A stretch of 64,000 bases of DNA from Clostridium sp. 1001271st1 H5 (GTDB taxonomy: Bacteria > Bacillota > Clostridia > Lachnospirales > Lachnospiraceae), in the NCBI RefSeq assembly GCF_005845215.1, contig NZ_SPHO01000006.1:1-64000 (forward strand), given 5' to 3'. A program made the translations under genes and the position numbers. Of the stretch, positions 40,180 through 49,129 are shown in pieces (within the stretch, counting starts at the first letter, position 1; the number at the start of each line of letters is the position of its first letter). The notes beneath the pieces are model-generated. The model saw nothing but the letters and a program-made list of their open reading frames with translations, was not told the origin of the DNA and made no database searches.

Positions 40180-40208
40180 CACACTTCATCTGGGCGTCCC
40201 ATATGATA
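40180..40208 (+). promoter_or_regulatory. Sigma-K-type promoter of the Cys/Gly-rich coat gene
   Basis: CACA (40,180-40,183), 16 bases, and CATATGATA (40,200-40,208) match the mACm-N16-CATAnnnTA consensus of late mother-cell promoters. The gene start is 35 bases downstream. Confidence 0.7.
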
Positions 40209-40242
40209 TAGTACAAACCAACAAAAAAGGAGAGTGCAATAT

Positions 40243-40620
40243 ATGTGTTGCTTTAGATTTTGTAGATGTGGATGGAATCGTTGTAATTGTGGATGTGGAT
40301 GCGGCTGCGGCAGTAACAGCGGTTGCGGTTGTGGATGCGGAAATAACAGCGGTTGCGGCGGAAACAGCGGCAGCGGCAGTGGCTGCGGCTGCGGCTGCGG
40401 TTGTGGCTGCGGCTGCGGCTGTGGAAATAACAGCGGCGGCCATGACATCTGTGCAGGCGCCAGGCGTCAGGCATTCAGGGAAGGCTTCCGCAATGGATAT
40501 TGGGAAGGCTTCAACGATGCCACCTGGGGCAATAATCCGGGATGCGGCGGCCCCACACCGCGTACAGCCGGAGGGCCCGGACCAGCCGTAGCAGAAGGCG
40601 GCTGTGGCTGCGGCAACTAA
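40243..40620 (+). CDS. Cys/Gly-repeat spore coat-like protein
   Basis: ATG follows AAAGGAGAGTGCAATAT. Residues 1-65 are a nearly pure repeat of CG, GCG and NSG units with over 20 cysteines. Residues 68-95 (GARRQAFREGFRNGYWEGFNDATWG) form an amphipathic repeat of F.EGF.NG(Y/F) type, and the end returns to Gly/Cys. Disulphide-rich, Gly-rich proteins are usual in coat outer layers. The sigma-K-like promoter and the neighbouring cotJ genes support this. Opposite-strand frames here are repeat shadows. Confidence 0.7.
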   Translation: MCCFRFCRCGWNRCNCGCGCGCGSNSGCGCGCGNNSGCGGNSGSGSGCGCGCGCGCGCGCGNNSGGHDICAGARRQAFREGFRNGYWEGFNDATWGNNPGCGGPTPRTAGGPGPAVAEGGCGCGN

Positions 40621-40640
40621 AATAAATGGTAATAAGTGAT

Positions 40641-40690
40641 ACCATACGAAACAGGACCTCCCAACGAGGCCCTGTTTTTTCGTATATCCT
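40641..40690. terminator. Terminator after the Cys/Gly-rich gene
   Basis: ACGAAACAGG-CCTC/GAGG-CCTGTTTTTTCGT forms a long stem with a T-run of six on the plus strand. It separates the coat-like gene from the thioesterase gene. Confidence 0.85.
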
Positions 40691-40845
40691 GTTGTTGCAC
40701 ACTTCCTCTTTTACCTCTCTCCTCCTTTCTCATCACACATAATGCCTTACATAGCCGACAATCATTGACAACCTTCCTTTTTCTGGTATATAGTTGGTTT
40801 ATATTCATTTTTAACCCATACATTCAACCACAGGAGGTATTCCAT

Positions 40846-41244
40846 ATGGATGCACAGAAACTGGAACAAATACAGAAGGTCTTTTCCAATGACCGTTTTG
40901 CCACGGAAAACGGTGCTGTTATCGAACAGGTGGATGAGGGATATGCAAAATGTTCGTTGGAAATACAACCGCACCATCTCAATGCAGCGGGCACGGTCAT
41001 GGGGGGCGCTATTTTTACTCTGGCTGATTTTGCCTTTGCAGTGGCTTCCAATTGGAACAAACCCCTTCACGTCTCAACCACGTCTCAAATCACCTACCTG
41101 GGTGTTGCCAGAGGCGCACGGCTCATAGCCGAGGCGCATAAAGTAAAGGAAGGACGCAGCACCTGTTACTATCTGGTAGATGTAAAGGACGACCTGGGCA
41201 ATGAGGTGGCCCACGTAACATCCAGCGGCTTCTCCAAAGGATAG
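40846..41244 (+). CDS. paaI: PaaI-type hotdog thioesterase
   Basis: ATG follows CAGGAGGTATTCCAT. The 132-residue product has the hotdog signature HHLNAAGTVMGGAIFTLADFAFAVASN (about 46-72), followed by STTSQITYLGVARGARLIAEA. Enzymes of this family hydrolyse aryl-CoA thioesters such as phenylacetyl-CoA. It converges on the arylacetate-CoA ligase and oxidoreductase genes, so it may relieve CoA trapping in the same pathway. Confidence 0.88.
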   Translation: MDAQKLEQIQKVFSNDRFATENGAVIEQVDEGYAKCSLEIQPHHLNAAGTVMGGAIFTLADFAFAVASNWNKPLHVSTTSQITYLGVARGARLIAEAHKVKEGRSTCYYLVDVKDDLGNEVAHVTSSGFSKG

Positions 41245-41266
41245 TCATTGCATCCGGAGGTAAAAT

Positions 41267-41293
41267 ATGGCCAAGAAGGACACTTCCAGCTAA
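41267..41293 (+). CDS. Eight-codon mini-ORF
   Basis: CCGGAGGTAAAAT precedes ATG, and the frame MAKKDTSS stops at 41,293. The ribosome site is strong, but the product is too short for a confident gene. It may be a leader peptide or a decayed gene start. It lies between the thioesterase gene and a terminator. Confidence 0.25.
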   Translation: MAKKDTSS

Positions 41294-41324
41294 GGGCATC
41301 CTTTTGGAGCACATAAAAGCAAAA

Positions 41325-41378
41325 AACAGGGACGCCGTACCATCATCCTCACAGATGATAGTACGGCGCCTCTATTTT
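41325..41378. terminator. Bidirectional terminator between convergent genes
   Basis: GACGCCGTACCATCATC pairs with GATGATAGTACGGCGCC (one mismatch). A-rich sequence before it and TCTATTTTA after it give T-runs on both strands. It separates paaI from the leftward ACT-domain gene. Confidence 0.9.
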
Positions 41379-41380
41379 AC

Positions 41381-41470
41381 CTGCCGCACATATTTCTGCC
41401 GCACATCTTTCTGCCGCATATATTTCTGCCGCACATCTTTTTGCCGCATATCTTCCTGCCGCACAATCCC
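41381..41470. repeat. Six tandem 15-bp repeats
   Basis: Six consecutive 15-base units of the form (C/T)TGCCGCA(C/T)A(T/A).. occur without spacers. On the minus strand they read as repeated (V/M)RQK(D/Y) pentapeptides, but no convincing start or ribosome site was found. They lie between the terminator and the stop of the ACT-domain gene. Confidence 0.85.
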
Positions 41471-41495
41471 TGCCCTGCAGAACTGCCGTCACATC

Positions 41496-41918
41496 CTACC
41501 AGCACATCTCCTCATTGCTGTACAGCACCAATCCCCCATCTGTCACTGCCTTGGCGGCTGTCTCTCCGTCAGATGCCTTCACAATCATGGCCCTGCGGTT
41601 TGCAGAAGCCAGGGCATACATATACTCTATGTTCAGCCCCTGGCTGCAGAGAATGTGGGTCATCTTGTGGAGTTCGCCCACCTGGTCCTCCAGTTTTACT
41701 GCCAGCACATCGGTCAGCATAGCTGAAAATCCCTTTTCCCTCAGCGCTGCCTTTGCCTTATCCGGGTCAGACACAATCATTCTCAGCATACCGTACTCCG
41801 TGGTATCCGCCATACTGAGGGACAGTATGTTGATTCCCTCCTCCCTCAGTACCTCTGTGACCTGCTCCAGCCTGCCTTCACGGTTTTCTATGAATACAGA
41901 TAATTGTTTTACAAACAT
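41496..41918 (-). CDS. Tandem ACT-domain protein
   Basis: The protein has 140 residues. Two ACT domains (about 1-68 and 70-140) begin KQLSVFIENREGRLEQVTEVLREEGINILSLSMAD and VKLEDQVGELHKMTHILCSQGLNIEYMYA. Such proteins bind amino acids or related ligands and accompany paaK in many anaerobes. It probably senses an aromatic amino acid or acid and regulates the ligase. It is 20 bases downstream of the ligase gene. Confidence 0.88.
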   Translation of the reverse strand: MFVKQLSVFIENREGRLEQVTEVLREEGINILSLSMADTTEYGMLRMIVSDPDKAKAALREKGFSAMLTDVLAVKLEDQVGELHKMTHILCSQGLNIEYMYALASANRRAMIVKASDGETAAKAVTDGGLVLYSNEEMCW

Positions 41919-41937
41919 TCTTTCACCCCGCCCTTTC

Positions 41938-43236
41938 CTAAATCAGATTCCTCTTGTCAATCACATGCTTTGTCTTGCCCATGCTGCGTTCAATGCTCTT
42001 TGGCTCCACCAGTTTTACCTTTACCGCCAGACCTATGGCCTGCTGAATCATATAGGCAATCTTCCCGGTCAGATTCTCCAGCTCCCGGATTTCATCTGAG
42101 AAGAAGCGTTCCTCCACTTCCACCTGGACCTCTAAGGTGTCCAGATTGTTTACACGGTCCACAATCAGAAGATAATGAGGCGTGGTGCCGCCCATTTCCA
42201 GAAGGGCTGACTCTATCTGGGACGGGAATACATTGACGCCGCGGATAATCAGCATGTCATCGGTCCTTCCCGTGAATCTGGCAATCCTGGCCGTGGTCCT
42301 TCCGCACTTGCAGACACTGTGGTCAAGACTGGTCAAATCCTTTGTGCGGTAACGGATTAAGGGCAGTCCTTCCTTGGTCAGGGTGGAAATTACCAGCTCT
42401 CCGGTCATGCCGTCCCGCAGCGGCTTCAATGTATTCTGGTCCACAATCTCCGGAAGGAAATGGTCCTCATGAATGTGAAGCCCCTCATGGAACTGACAGT
42501 CCGTGGCAACGCCCGGTCCCATAATTTCGCTGAGGCCGTAGATATCATGGGCATGGATTCCCAGCTGCCGTTCAATCTGGGTCCTCATCTTCTCGGTCCA
42601 TGGCTCTGCTCCGTTGATGGATGCCTTCAGCTTAATCTTATCCTTTACTCCCATCTCCTCGATGGTTTCTGCAATATGAAGAAGGTAGGACGGCGTACAC
42701 ATGATTCCTGTGACCCCGAAATCCACCATCATGGTCACCAGCTTCTTGGTGTTGCCTGTGGACATGGGGACCACGGTGGCGCCCATCTCCTCAGCTCCGT
42801 AGTGGGCACCCAGCCCACCGGTGAACAGTCCGTATCCGTAAGCCACCTGGATGATATCATTGCTTCCCAGTCCGGCCATGGTGATGCACCTGGCCACGCA
42901 CTCGCTCCACACATCAATGTCCTTGCGGGTATATCCCACCACCGTGGACTTACCCGTGGTGCCGCTGGATGCGTGGATACGGGTAATCTGGGAATTGGGC
43001 ACTGCAAACATGCCGAAGGGATATGTGTCCCTCAAATCATCCTTTGTGGTGAACGGAAGCCGTTCCAGGTCCTCGATTCCCCGGATATCTCCGGGCTCCA
43101 ATCCCACTGCCTGCATTTTCTTGCGGTAATATTCCACACTGTGGTACACCCTGTCAACTAATTTTCTCAGCCTTGCGCTCTGCAGGTTGGTCATCTCATC
43201 CCTGCTCATGCACTCCTTCGTCTCATTCCATATCAT
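41938..43236 (-). CDS. paaK: Phenylacetate-CoA ligase, copy 1
   Basis: The protein has 432 residues. Adenylate-forming enzyme motifs include [18 protein letters not shown] (phosphate-binding loop), [12 protein letters not shown] and the hinge region [19 protein letters not shown]. The ligase forms arylacetyl-CoA from the acid, ATP and CoA; in the reverse direction it can yield ATP from the CoA ester made by IorAB. It is followed by the ACT gene and preceded by iorB. Confidence 0.93.
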   Translation of the reverse strand: MIWNETKECMSRDEMTNLQSARLRKLVDRVYHSVEYYRKKMQAVGLEPGDIRGIEDLERLPFTTKDDLRDTYPFGMFAVPNSQITRIHASSGTTGKSTVVGYTRKDIDVWSECVARCITMAGLGSNDIIQVAYGYGLFTGGLGAHYGAEEMGATVVPMSTGNTKKLVTMMVDFGVTGIMCTPSYLLHIAETIEEMGVKDKIKLKASINGAEPWTEKMRTQIERQLGIHAHDIYGLSEIMGPGVATDCQFHEGLHIHEDHFLPEIVDQNTLKPLRDGMTGELVISTLTKEGLPLIRYRTKDLTSLDHSVCKCGRTTARIARFTGRTDDMLIIRGVNVFPSQIESALLEMGGTTPHYLLIVDRVNNLDTLEVQVEVEERFFSDEIRELENLTGKIAYMIQQAIGLAVKVKLVEPKSIERSMGKTKHVIDKRNLI

Positions 43237-43330
43237 TTGCCTGTAACCCCTCCAACTCTCACTTGATATAATTTCATATCCCTTTTCCGCTTACAGTCCG
43301 TTTCCGGATTTTCTTCCGGCTTCAGCCCAT

Positions 43331-43906
43331 CTATACTGAAAGTGCATAACCGGTTTCAAATGCCTTTTTATTAATCTCCACTGTCTTGGGCGGAACCGTT
43401 GTCTCAATCACCTTCAGCCAGTCTTCCTTTTCAAATCCCATATGCTTTGCAGCTGCTCCCAGGACAATGACGTTGAATGCCTTGGGGGCGCCCATCTTTT
43501 TCGCTTCCTCCGTGGCCTCCACCACAATGGTCCTGCGCGCCTCCTTTAACCGGTCAATGATTCCTTCCGGATATTCAGCCACCCCTGTCACCACCGTGAT
43601 GGGGTCAATACGCCAGTCATTGACAATAACCACTCCGTCCTTTTTGAGGAAATGGAGATACCGCAGCGCCTCCAGGCGCTCAAAGGCAATCAGCACATCT
43701 GCCTGGCCTTCCTCCACAATGGGTTCCGCCACATCCTCGCCATAGCGCACAAAGGTAACCACGCTGCCGCCGCGCTGGGCCATGCCGTGCACTTCGGACA
43801 GCTTCACATCATAACCTGCTCCGATTGCAAGCTTTCCAAGTATGCGGCTGGTAAGAAGGGTTCCCTGGCCGCCTACGCCTACTATCATAATATTCTTTGA
43901 TGTCAT
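43331..43906 (-). CDS. iorB: Indolepyruvate:ferredoxin oxidoreductase, beta subunit
   Basis: From ATG 43,906 the protein has 191 residues. MIVGVGGQGTLLTSRILGKLAIGAGYDVKLSEVHGMAQRGGSVVTFVRYG is the gamma/beta-type domain of 2-oxoacid:ferredoxin oxidoreductases. It pairs with IorA, overlapping or nearly touching its stop. The complex oxidatively decarboxylates aryl pyruvates to arylacetyl-CoA with reduction of ferredoxin. Confidence 0.93.
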   Translation of the reverse strand: MTSKNIMIVGVGGQGTLLTSRILGKLAIGAGYDVKLSEVHGMAQRGGSVVTFVRYGEDVAEPIVEEGQADVLIAFERLEALRYLHFLKKDGVVIVNDWRIDPITVVTGVAEYPEGIIDRLKEARRTIVVEATEEAKKMGAPKAFNVIVLGAAAKHMGFEKEDWLKVIETTVPPKTVEINKKAFETGYALSV

Positions 43907-43907
43907 T

Positions 43908-45656
43908 TTATTCACCCGCCTTTACCAGATTGATTGCGTCAAATTTACACAGCTGTTTGCACAGTCCGCACCCATTGCACATGGTCTCGTCAATGGATAT
44001 GGTGCCGTCCTCATTCTTTGTAAGGGCAGGACAGCCCGGCCTTAAACATGCTCCGCATTTTTTACATTTATCCGGCAGAGGCCTGCACTTATTGGGGAAC
44101 TTGATTCCCTTAAGCAGGGCGCAGGGCGCCTTGGTGATGATAACGGATACCGCATCCCTGGCCACCTCTTCTTTGATTACCCGCTCTAATTCCGCCTGGT
44201 CAAAAGCGTCTACCTCACATACATGTTCAATTCCCAGCGACCTGCACAGCCCGTAGATATTGATGGCAGGAACCACCTGACCCTTAAGGGTCTTGCCTGT
44301 GGCAGCATGGTCCTGGTGGCCTGTCATTCCTGTGGTGGAATTATCCAGAATAATGACCGTGCCCGTGGCCTGGTTGTAAACCATGTTCATAAGGGAGTTG
44401 ATACCTGTGTGCATAAAGGTGGAATCACCGATTACAGCCACCCAGTTCTTTATATATTCTTTTCCCTTTGCCTTTTCCATACCGTGAAGGGTGCTGATGC
44501 TGGCTCCCATACAGATGGTGGTGTCAATGACGCTTAAAGGCGCCACGGCTCCCAGTGTATAGCATCCGATGTCTCCGGCAGCATGTATCTTCAGCTTGTT
44601 AAGCACCGTGTATACGCTTCTGTGAGGACATCCCGGACAGAGTATGGGAGGTCTTGCAGGCACCTGGGCCGCCTTATCCACCTGGGATGCCTGGCCCAGC
44701 ACACGCTCCCGAATCAGGTTTGCGCTGTATTCACCCTGGACCGTGAATATTTCCTTTCCCACTGCCTTGGTGATGCCCCAGGATTTAACCTGCTCCTCCA
44801 CAACGGGCTCCAGCTCCTCAAATATGTAAAGCTTATCCACCTTGGCCGCAAATTCCTCAATCAGCTTCCTGGGCAGTGGATTCAGAAGTCCCAGCTTCAG
44901 GACAGATGCCTGGGGCATGGCTTCCTTTACATACTGGTATGCAATACCGTCCGTGATGAAGCCCACGGACAAATCATTGTATTCCACCCGGTTGATTGGA
45001 AGGCTGTCCGCGTCCTCCGCCAGCTGCTTCATGCGGGCTTCCACCACCACATGGCGTTTGATGGCATTTCCAGGCATCATAACATACTTGGCCATATCCC
45101 TTTCATAAGGGATGTCAAAGGGCTCCGCCCTTTCCTCCAGCTCCACCAGACCCTGGGAATGGGACAGACGGGTGGTGCTCCGCAGAATGACCGGAGTGTC
45201 ATATTTCTCACTGAGGTCATATGCGTATTTCATGAATTCCTTGGCCTCGGCGCTGTCCGATGGCTCCACGATGGGGACCATGGCAGCCCTGGCAACCATG
45301 CGGCTGTCCTGCTCGTTCTGCGAACTGTACATGCCCGGGTCATCGGCCACCACCAGTACCAGTCCTCCCCTTACACCAGTGTATGCAGCCGTATAGAGGG
45401 GGTCCGCAGCCACATTCATTCCCACGTGCTTCATGACACACATGGAACGCACGCCCGCTATGGACGCGCCGATAGCCACCTCTGTGGCCACCTTCTCATT
45501 GGGAGCCCACTCTGCATAAATCTCATCGTACTGGACCAGTGACTCGCTGACCTCCGTACTGGGAGTGCCCGGGTAGGCGGCGGATACCTTTACCCCTGCC
45601 TCATAGGCACCTCTTGCTATGGCTTCATTGCCAAGTAATATTCTTTTCTCTGACAC
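43908..45656 (-). CDS. iorA: Indolepyruvate:ferredoxin oxidoreductase, alpha subunit
   Basis: The protein has 582 residues and a GTG start after AAGGAAGG. The N-terminus (GNEAIARGAYEAGVKVSAAYPGTPSTEVSE) is the pyrimidine-binding domain. PPILCPGCPHRSVYTVL and GDSTFMHTGINSLMNMVYN...VIILDNSTTGMTGHQ form the thiamine pyrophosphate site. The C-terminus has two [4Fe-4S] motifs (KCKKCGACLRPGCP; MCNGCGLCKQLCK). It converts aromatic 2-oxoacids from transaminated Phe, Tyr or Trp. Confidence 0.95.
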   Translation of the reverse strand: MSEKRILLGNEAIARGAYEAGVKVSAAYPGTPSTEVSESLVQYDEIYAEWAPNEKVATEVAIGASIAGVRSMCVMKHVGMNVAADPLYTAAYTGVRGGLVLVVADDPGMYSSQNEQDSRMVARAAMVPIVEPSDSAEAKEFMKYAYDLSEKYDTPVILRSTTRLSHSQGLVELEERAEPFDIPYERDMAKYVMMPGNAIKRHVVVEARMKQLAEDADSLPINRVEYNDLSVGFITDGIAYQYVKEAMPQASVLKLGLLNPLPRKLIEEFAAKVDKLYIFEELEPVVEEQVKSWGITKAVGKEIFTVQGEYSANLIRERVLGQASQVDKAAQVPARPPILCPGCPHRSVYTVLNKLKIHAAGDIGCYTLGAVAPLSVIDTTICMGASISTLHGMEKAKGKEYIKNWVAVIGDSTFMHTGINSLMNMVYNQATGTVIILDNSTTGMTGHQDHAATGKTLKGQVVPAINIYGLCRSLGIEHVCEVDAFDQAELERVIKEEVARDAVSVIITKAPCALLKGIKFPNKCRPLPDKCKKCGACLRPGCPALTKNEDGTISIDETMCNGCGLCKQLCKFDAINLVKAGE

Positions 45657-45722
45657 GTTTCTTCCTTCCTTTCAGTATGTATTAAATGCACCGGACATCT
45701 TAAGGACTGTCCTGCTGCCTCA

Positions 45723-47030
45723 TCAGACTTCTTTGCGCAGGTCCGTGACCCTCTTTGCCTTTCCCTCAAACCGCTGGAGCGTGTTGGGGGATACCAGCTG
45801 AATCTTGGCATCCAGGCCAAGCATCAGGCGCATCTTATCCTTCAATGTGTCTTCCAGCCGTTCCAGTGCAGCATAGGAGTCCATCATGCTCTCTGCTTCC
45901 ACCTCAACCTTGATAATCAATATGTCGGAATGGTTCTTCCTGTCCACCACAATTTCGTAGTTAGGTCCGATTCCCTCTGTATTAATCAGCACTTCCTCAA
46001 TCTGGCTTGGGAATACGTTGACACCACGAATCTTTAACATATCGTCCGTACGTCCTGACAGATTTTCCATCCTGGCAGTGGTACGGCCGCAGGAACACGG
46101 TTCATACATAAGCCTTGTAATATCCCTGGTGCGGTAGCGGATAAGAGGCAGCGCTTCCTTGGATATACAGGTGATAACCAGCTCCCCCTTTTCTCCGGGA
46201 GGAAGGACTTCGCCTGTGGCGGAATCGATTACCTCCGCAATAAAATGGTCCTCATTGATATGCATTCCGTTCAGTTCCAGACATTCTCCTGACACGCCGG
46301 GGCCCATCAGTTCGCTCATGCCGTAATTCTGGGTCAGGTTTACATCCTCTCCCCATACCTTGTAGAGCTCGTTCCTCATGGCCTCTGTCATCAGCTCGCT
46401 GCCCAGTACAAGCGTCTTCACCTTCAGGTCTGTTTTTGGATTAATTCCCATCTCCAGAGCCACCTCAGCAATACGCATGGCATAGGACGGGGTGGCCACC
46501 AGCAGGGTGGTCTCAAAATCCTTCATGTACATCAGCTGCTTCTGGGTATTGCCGGTGGAGGAAGGAACCACGGCAGCGCCCACCTTTTCCAGGCCATTGT
46601 GAAGTCCCAGGGCGCCTGTGAACATGCCGTACCCAAAACAAATCTGGGCAACATCCTCGTCCGATGCGCCTCCTGCCACTGCCAGACGGGCCACGCATTC
46701 CTTCCATACCTCCAGGTCATTCTCCGTATATCCCACCACAGTAGGCTTTCCCGTGGTACCGCTGGATGCATGGATTCTCCGCAGTTCCTTCTTCGGAACC
46801 GCAAACAGGCCATAGGGATAATTATCCCTCATATCCTGTTTTGTTACAAAAGGAAGCTTCTGCAAATCCTTCAGTGTCTGTATGTGCTCCGGCCTTACAC
46901 CTGCCTCCTCCATCTTGGCGCGGTATGCCGGTACCCTCTCATAAACCCGGTTCACCGTGTCTTTTAGGCGGCTCAGCTGTATTGCCTCAATCTCCGCCCT
47001 GGACATTGTCTCTTCTTTTGCCCAAATCAT
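45723..47030 (-). CDS. paaK: Phenylacetate-CoA ligase, copy 2
   Basis: From ATG 47,030 (after GGGAGGTCAGACAAC) the protein has 435 residues. It has [30 protein letters not shown] and [22 protein letters not shown]. It is clearly paralogous to copy 1 but diverged. It heads the iorA-iorB-paaK-ACT operon, suggesting two arylacetates with different preferences or regulation. The long extension upstream to 47,183 lacks a ribosome site. Confidence 0.92.
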   Translation of the reverse strand: MIWAKEETMSRAEIEAIQLSRLKDTVNRVYERVPAYRAKMEEAGVRPEHIQTLKDLQKLPFVTKQDMRDNYPYGLFAVPKKELRRIHASSGTTGKPTVVGYTENDLEVWKECVARLAVAGGASDEDVAQICFGYGMFTGALGLHNGLEKVGAAVVPSSTGNTQKQLMYMKDFETTLLVATPSYAMRIAEVALEMGINPKTDLKVKTLVLGSELMTEAMRNELYKVWGEDVNLTQNYGMSELMGPGVSGECLELNGMHINEDHFIAEVIDSATGEVLPPGEKGELVITCISKEALPLIRYRTRDITRLMYEPCSCGRTTARMENLSGRTDDMLKIRGVNVFPSQIEEVLINTEGIGPNYEIVVDRKNHSDILIIKVEVEAESMMDSYAALERLEDTLKDKMRLMLGLDAKIQLVSPNTLQRFEGKAKRVTDLRKEV

Positions 47031-47117
47031 GTTGTCTGACCTCCCTTTCCCTGCACCCGTGTATCCTGTCCGGTTTCCTGTACTATCCCGCTTTGACGTG
47101 ACAACGCATTGGCGCAT

Positions 47118-47139
47118 TATAATGTCTGGCGACATTATA
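47118..47139. promoter_or_regulatory. Palindromic operator at the aryl-acid operon promoter
   Basis: TATAATGTC-TGGC-GACATTATA has perfect 9-bp arms. On the minus strand TATAAT at 47,139-47,134 with CAGACA 17 bases upstream forms a promoter, so the palindrome covers the -10 and the start. It controls the operon beginning with paaK copy 2. The binding regulator is not identified. Confidence 0.75.
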
Positions 47140-47405
47140 CCATCTTTTCCCGGGTTTGTCTGCTGTTTTCGTGCAAATTCCATATGAGTTTTCTGTCCCC
47201 AGTTTTAACGCCGGAATCATCTGCACAAAACCAAAGAGCGACCATATATACATATTATCACAGTTTCATGACTTAGGCCATATGGGGAAAGGGACATATT
47301 GCCAATGTCCCTTTATGAAAACAGGGAATCATGCCCCGCCCCACGGCGTTCTGCATGATTCCCTGCAATCGCACAGCCTTTACTGTGCCGGACAGCTCTG
47401 TCCTG
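47140..47405. other. Intergenic region between CBS gene and aryl-acid operon
   Basis: It holds the CBS-gene terminator at 47,317-47,365, a second hairpin AAAGGGACAT/ATGTCCCTTT at 47,288-47,314, and the upstream half of the operon promoter. I see no gene in it. Confidence 0.6.
47317..47365 (-). terminator. Terminator of the CBS-domain gene
   Basis: On the minus strand CAGGGAATCATGC pairs perfectly with GCATGATTCCCTG and is followed by TTTTCAT. It is 40 bases after the stop of the CBS gene. Confidence 0.85.
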
Positions 47406-47915
47406 CTACACCAGGACTCCCTCCTGGCTGCGCAGCTTTACCACTGCGGACAGGTCCGTCTTTTTATGTTCCTTTCCGCCCTGTTCCTGACACTTCCTGG
47501 AACGTTCCTCAGCGGTCTCGCACTTCTGGTAGAAATACTTAATAATGTCCTTTCTGGTAATGATACCAATGAAACTCTTCTGGTCATCCAGAACCGGCAC
47601 AAAATTCTGGTTCAGCGCCTTCCCAATCAGGTCCTCCATATCTGCGTCTGCCTTAACCGGACGGTTGTCACACCGGCGGCGTATGGCTGTGACAGGTATC
47701 TTCTCAGCCCCTTTCAGGTCCAGATTGAACTGGTTCTTGATTCCCCATAACAGATCACCTTCCGTCAGCGTCCCCACATAGCGCCCTGTCCTGCTGACAA
47801 TCGGTACCGCGGAATACTTGTGGTGCTCCATTTTCTCCAAAGCCTGCCTTAACGTATCATCCTCACTTATATACGCCACGTCACTTTTAGGAGTCAGGAA
47901 AAACAGTATGTTCAT
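47406..47915 (-). CDS. CBS-pair protein
   Basis: From ATG 47,915 (after GAAGAAGGAGTGAAAAA) the protein has 169 residues. Two CBS motifs are visible: LRQALEKMEHHKYSAVPIVSRTGRYVGTLTEGDLLW and ADMEDLIGKALNQNFVPVLDDQKSFIGIITRKDIIKYF. CBS pairs bind adenine nucleotides and sense energy state. The C-terminus is a short charged tail. No partner domain is present, so its target is unknown. Confidence 0.88.
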   Translation of the reverse strand: MNILFFLTPKSDVAYISEDDTLRQALEKMEHHKYSAVPIVSRTGRYVGTLTEGDLLWGIKNQFNLDLKGAEKIPVTAIRRRCDNRPVKADADMEDLIGKALNQNFVPVLDDQKSFIGIITRKDIIKYFYQKCETAEERSRKCQEQGGKEHKKTDLSAVVKLRSQEGVLV

Positions 47916-48032
47916 TTTTTCACTCCTTCTTCCCGTATTCTCTATTAAGTATAATGCCTGCCTCTGAACCGAATGTGAACAAATTATTATAAAAATCTGA
48001 AATTTCTTAAGATGCGGGAAATACAGATACAT

Positions 48033-49070
48033 CTATACATGCATTACAGCTGTTGGAGCTGCCGTACTCTGCCTGACCACTAAGTATGGCTGAAACATAA
48101 TATTTTTCTTTGTATCCTGCTTCTGTTTCTGGCGGATAATCCGAATCATCTGCTGGACCGCCTCTGTTCCCATTTCCTCCACCGGCTGATGGACTGATGT
48201 AAGAGGTACGCTTAATATCTCAGAAAAAAAGATATCATCATATCCAATCAATGATATGTCCTCCGGAACAGAAATTCCCTGCTGTTTTAAATAGTGAAAT
48301 ACGCCGTATGCCGACATATCATTATAAGCGAAGATTGCTGTTACATCTTTTTTGAGCAGATACTCTGCCCCCCGCACGCCGCTGTTCAGGTCATAATCCC
48401 CATAAAAGATAAGGGAGGGGTTAAATTCCACTCCTTTCTCCATCAGCGCTCTTATATATCCCTGCGTTCTTCGGTTGGAATCAGCCAGGTCCTTCGGTCC
48501 GCCCACACAGCCGATTCTGGTGTGCCCCAGCTCCAGCAGATGCCTGGTTGCCAGATATCCGCCCTCGTCATGGTCCACAATCACGGAACAGCCTTTGACT
48601 TCAGGATAAAAACGGTCCACAAGTACAAACGGTATGTTGAGGGAATCCATCAGCGCTACCATCTCCTCTACTTTCTCACTGTCATTCTCCCTTGCCATAC
48701 AAATCAATACTCCGTCCACGCCTTTGTCAGCCAGCATCTGCAGATATTTCATCTCCCGCTCATGAAGGTCGTTGGTATTGCACAGAATAAGATTCCATCC
48801 GTTTCTGCGGCATTCATCTTCTATGGATTTAGCCATATTTGCGAAAAAGCTGTTTCGGATGTCAGATAAAATCAGTCCCAGGGTTTTTGTCTGCTTCTTT
48901 ACCAATCCTACAGCTAATTGATTTGGCCGGTAATTGAGTTCCTTCGCAGCCTGGAGAATTGCCTCCTCTGTAGCCTTTGGGATTTTATGTGCCTTACCAT
49001 TCAGCACCAAAGATATGGTGGTAATTGAAAATCCTGTGTGTTTCGCTATATCCTTAATTGTAGTTCGCAA
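48033..49070 (-). CDS. LacI-family transcriptional regulator
   Basis: The protein has 345 residues. The N-terminal helix-turn-helix (TIKDIAKHTGFSITTISLVLNGKAHKI) is followed by the hinge-helix region and a periplasmic-binding-like effector domain (TKTLGLILSDIRNSFFANMAKSIEDECRRNG; LIGYDDIFFSEILSVPLTSVHQP). It is the last gene of the nucleoside/M20 operon and probably represses it, perhaps by binding the inverted repeat at 58,245-58,273. Confidence 0.93.
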   Translation of the reverse strand: MRTTIKDIAKHTGFSITTISLVLNGKAHKIPKATEEAILQAAKELNYRPNQLAVGLVKKQTKTLGLILSDIRNSFFANMAKSIEDECRRNGWNLILCNTNDLHEREMKYLQMLADKGVDGVLICMARENDSEKVEEMVALMDSLNIPFVLVDRFYPEVKGCSVIVDHDEGGYLATRHLLELGHTRIGCVGGPKDLADSNRRTQGYIRALMEKGVEFNPSLIFYGDYDLNSGVRGAEYLLKKDVTAIFAYNDMSAYGVFHYLKQQGISVPEDISLIGYDDIFFSEILSVPLTSVHQPVEEMGTEAVQQMIRIIRQKQKQDTKKNIMFQPYLVVRQSTAAPTAVMHV

Positions 49071-49129
49071 ATCCTGCCCCCTGTTAAAACTATGCTCAAA
49101 GTCTTACATTTCATTATATCATAAGTTTA

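Noticed and set aside
40179..40474. Opposite-strand open frames rich in Ala/Val/Thr or Pro/Gln/Leu
   Set aside because: They are low-complexity shadows of the Cys-Gly repeat and lack ribosome sites.
41381..41470. CRISPR-like array
   Set aside because: The 15-base units are contiguous with no spacers and no cas genes nearby; this is a simple tandem repeat.
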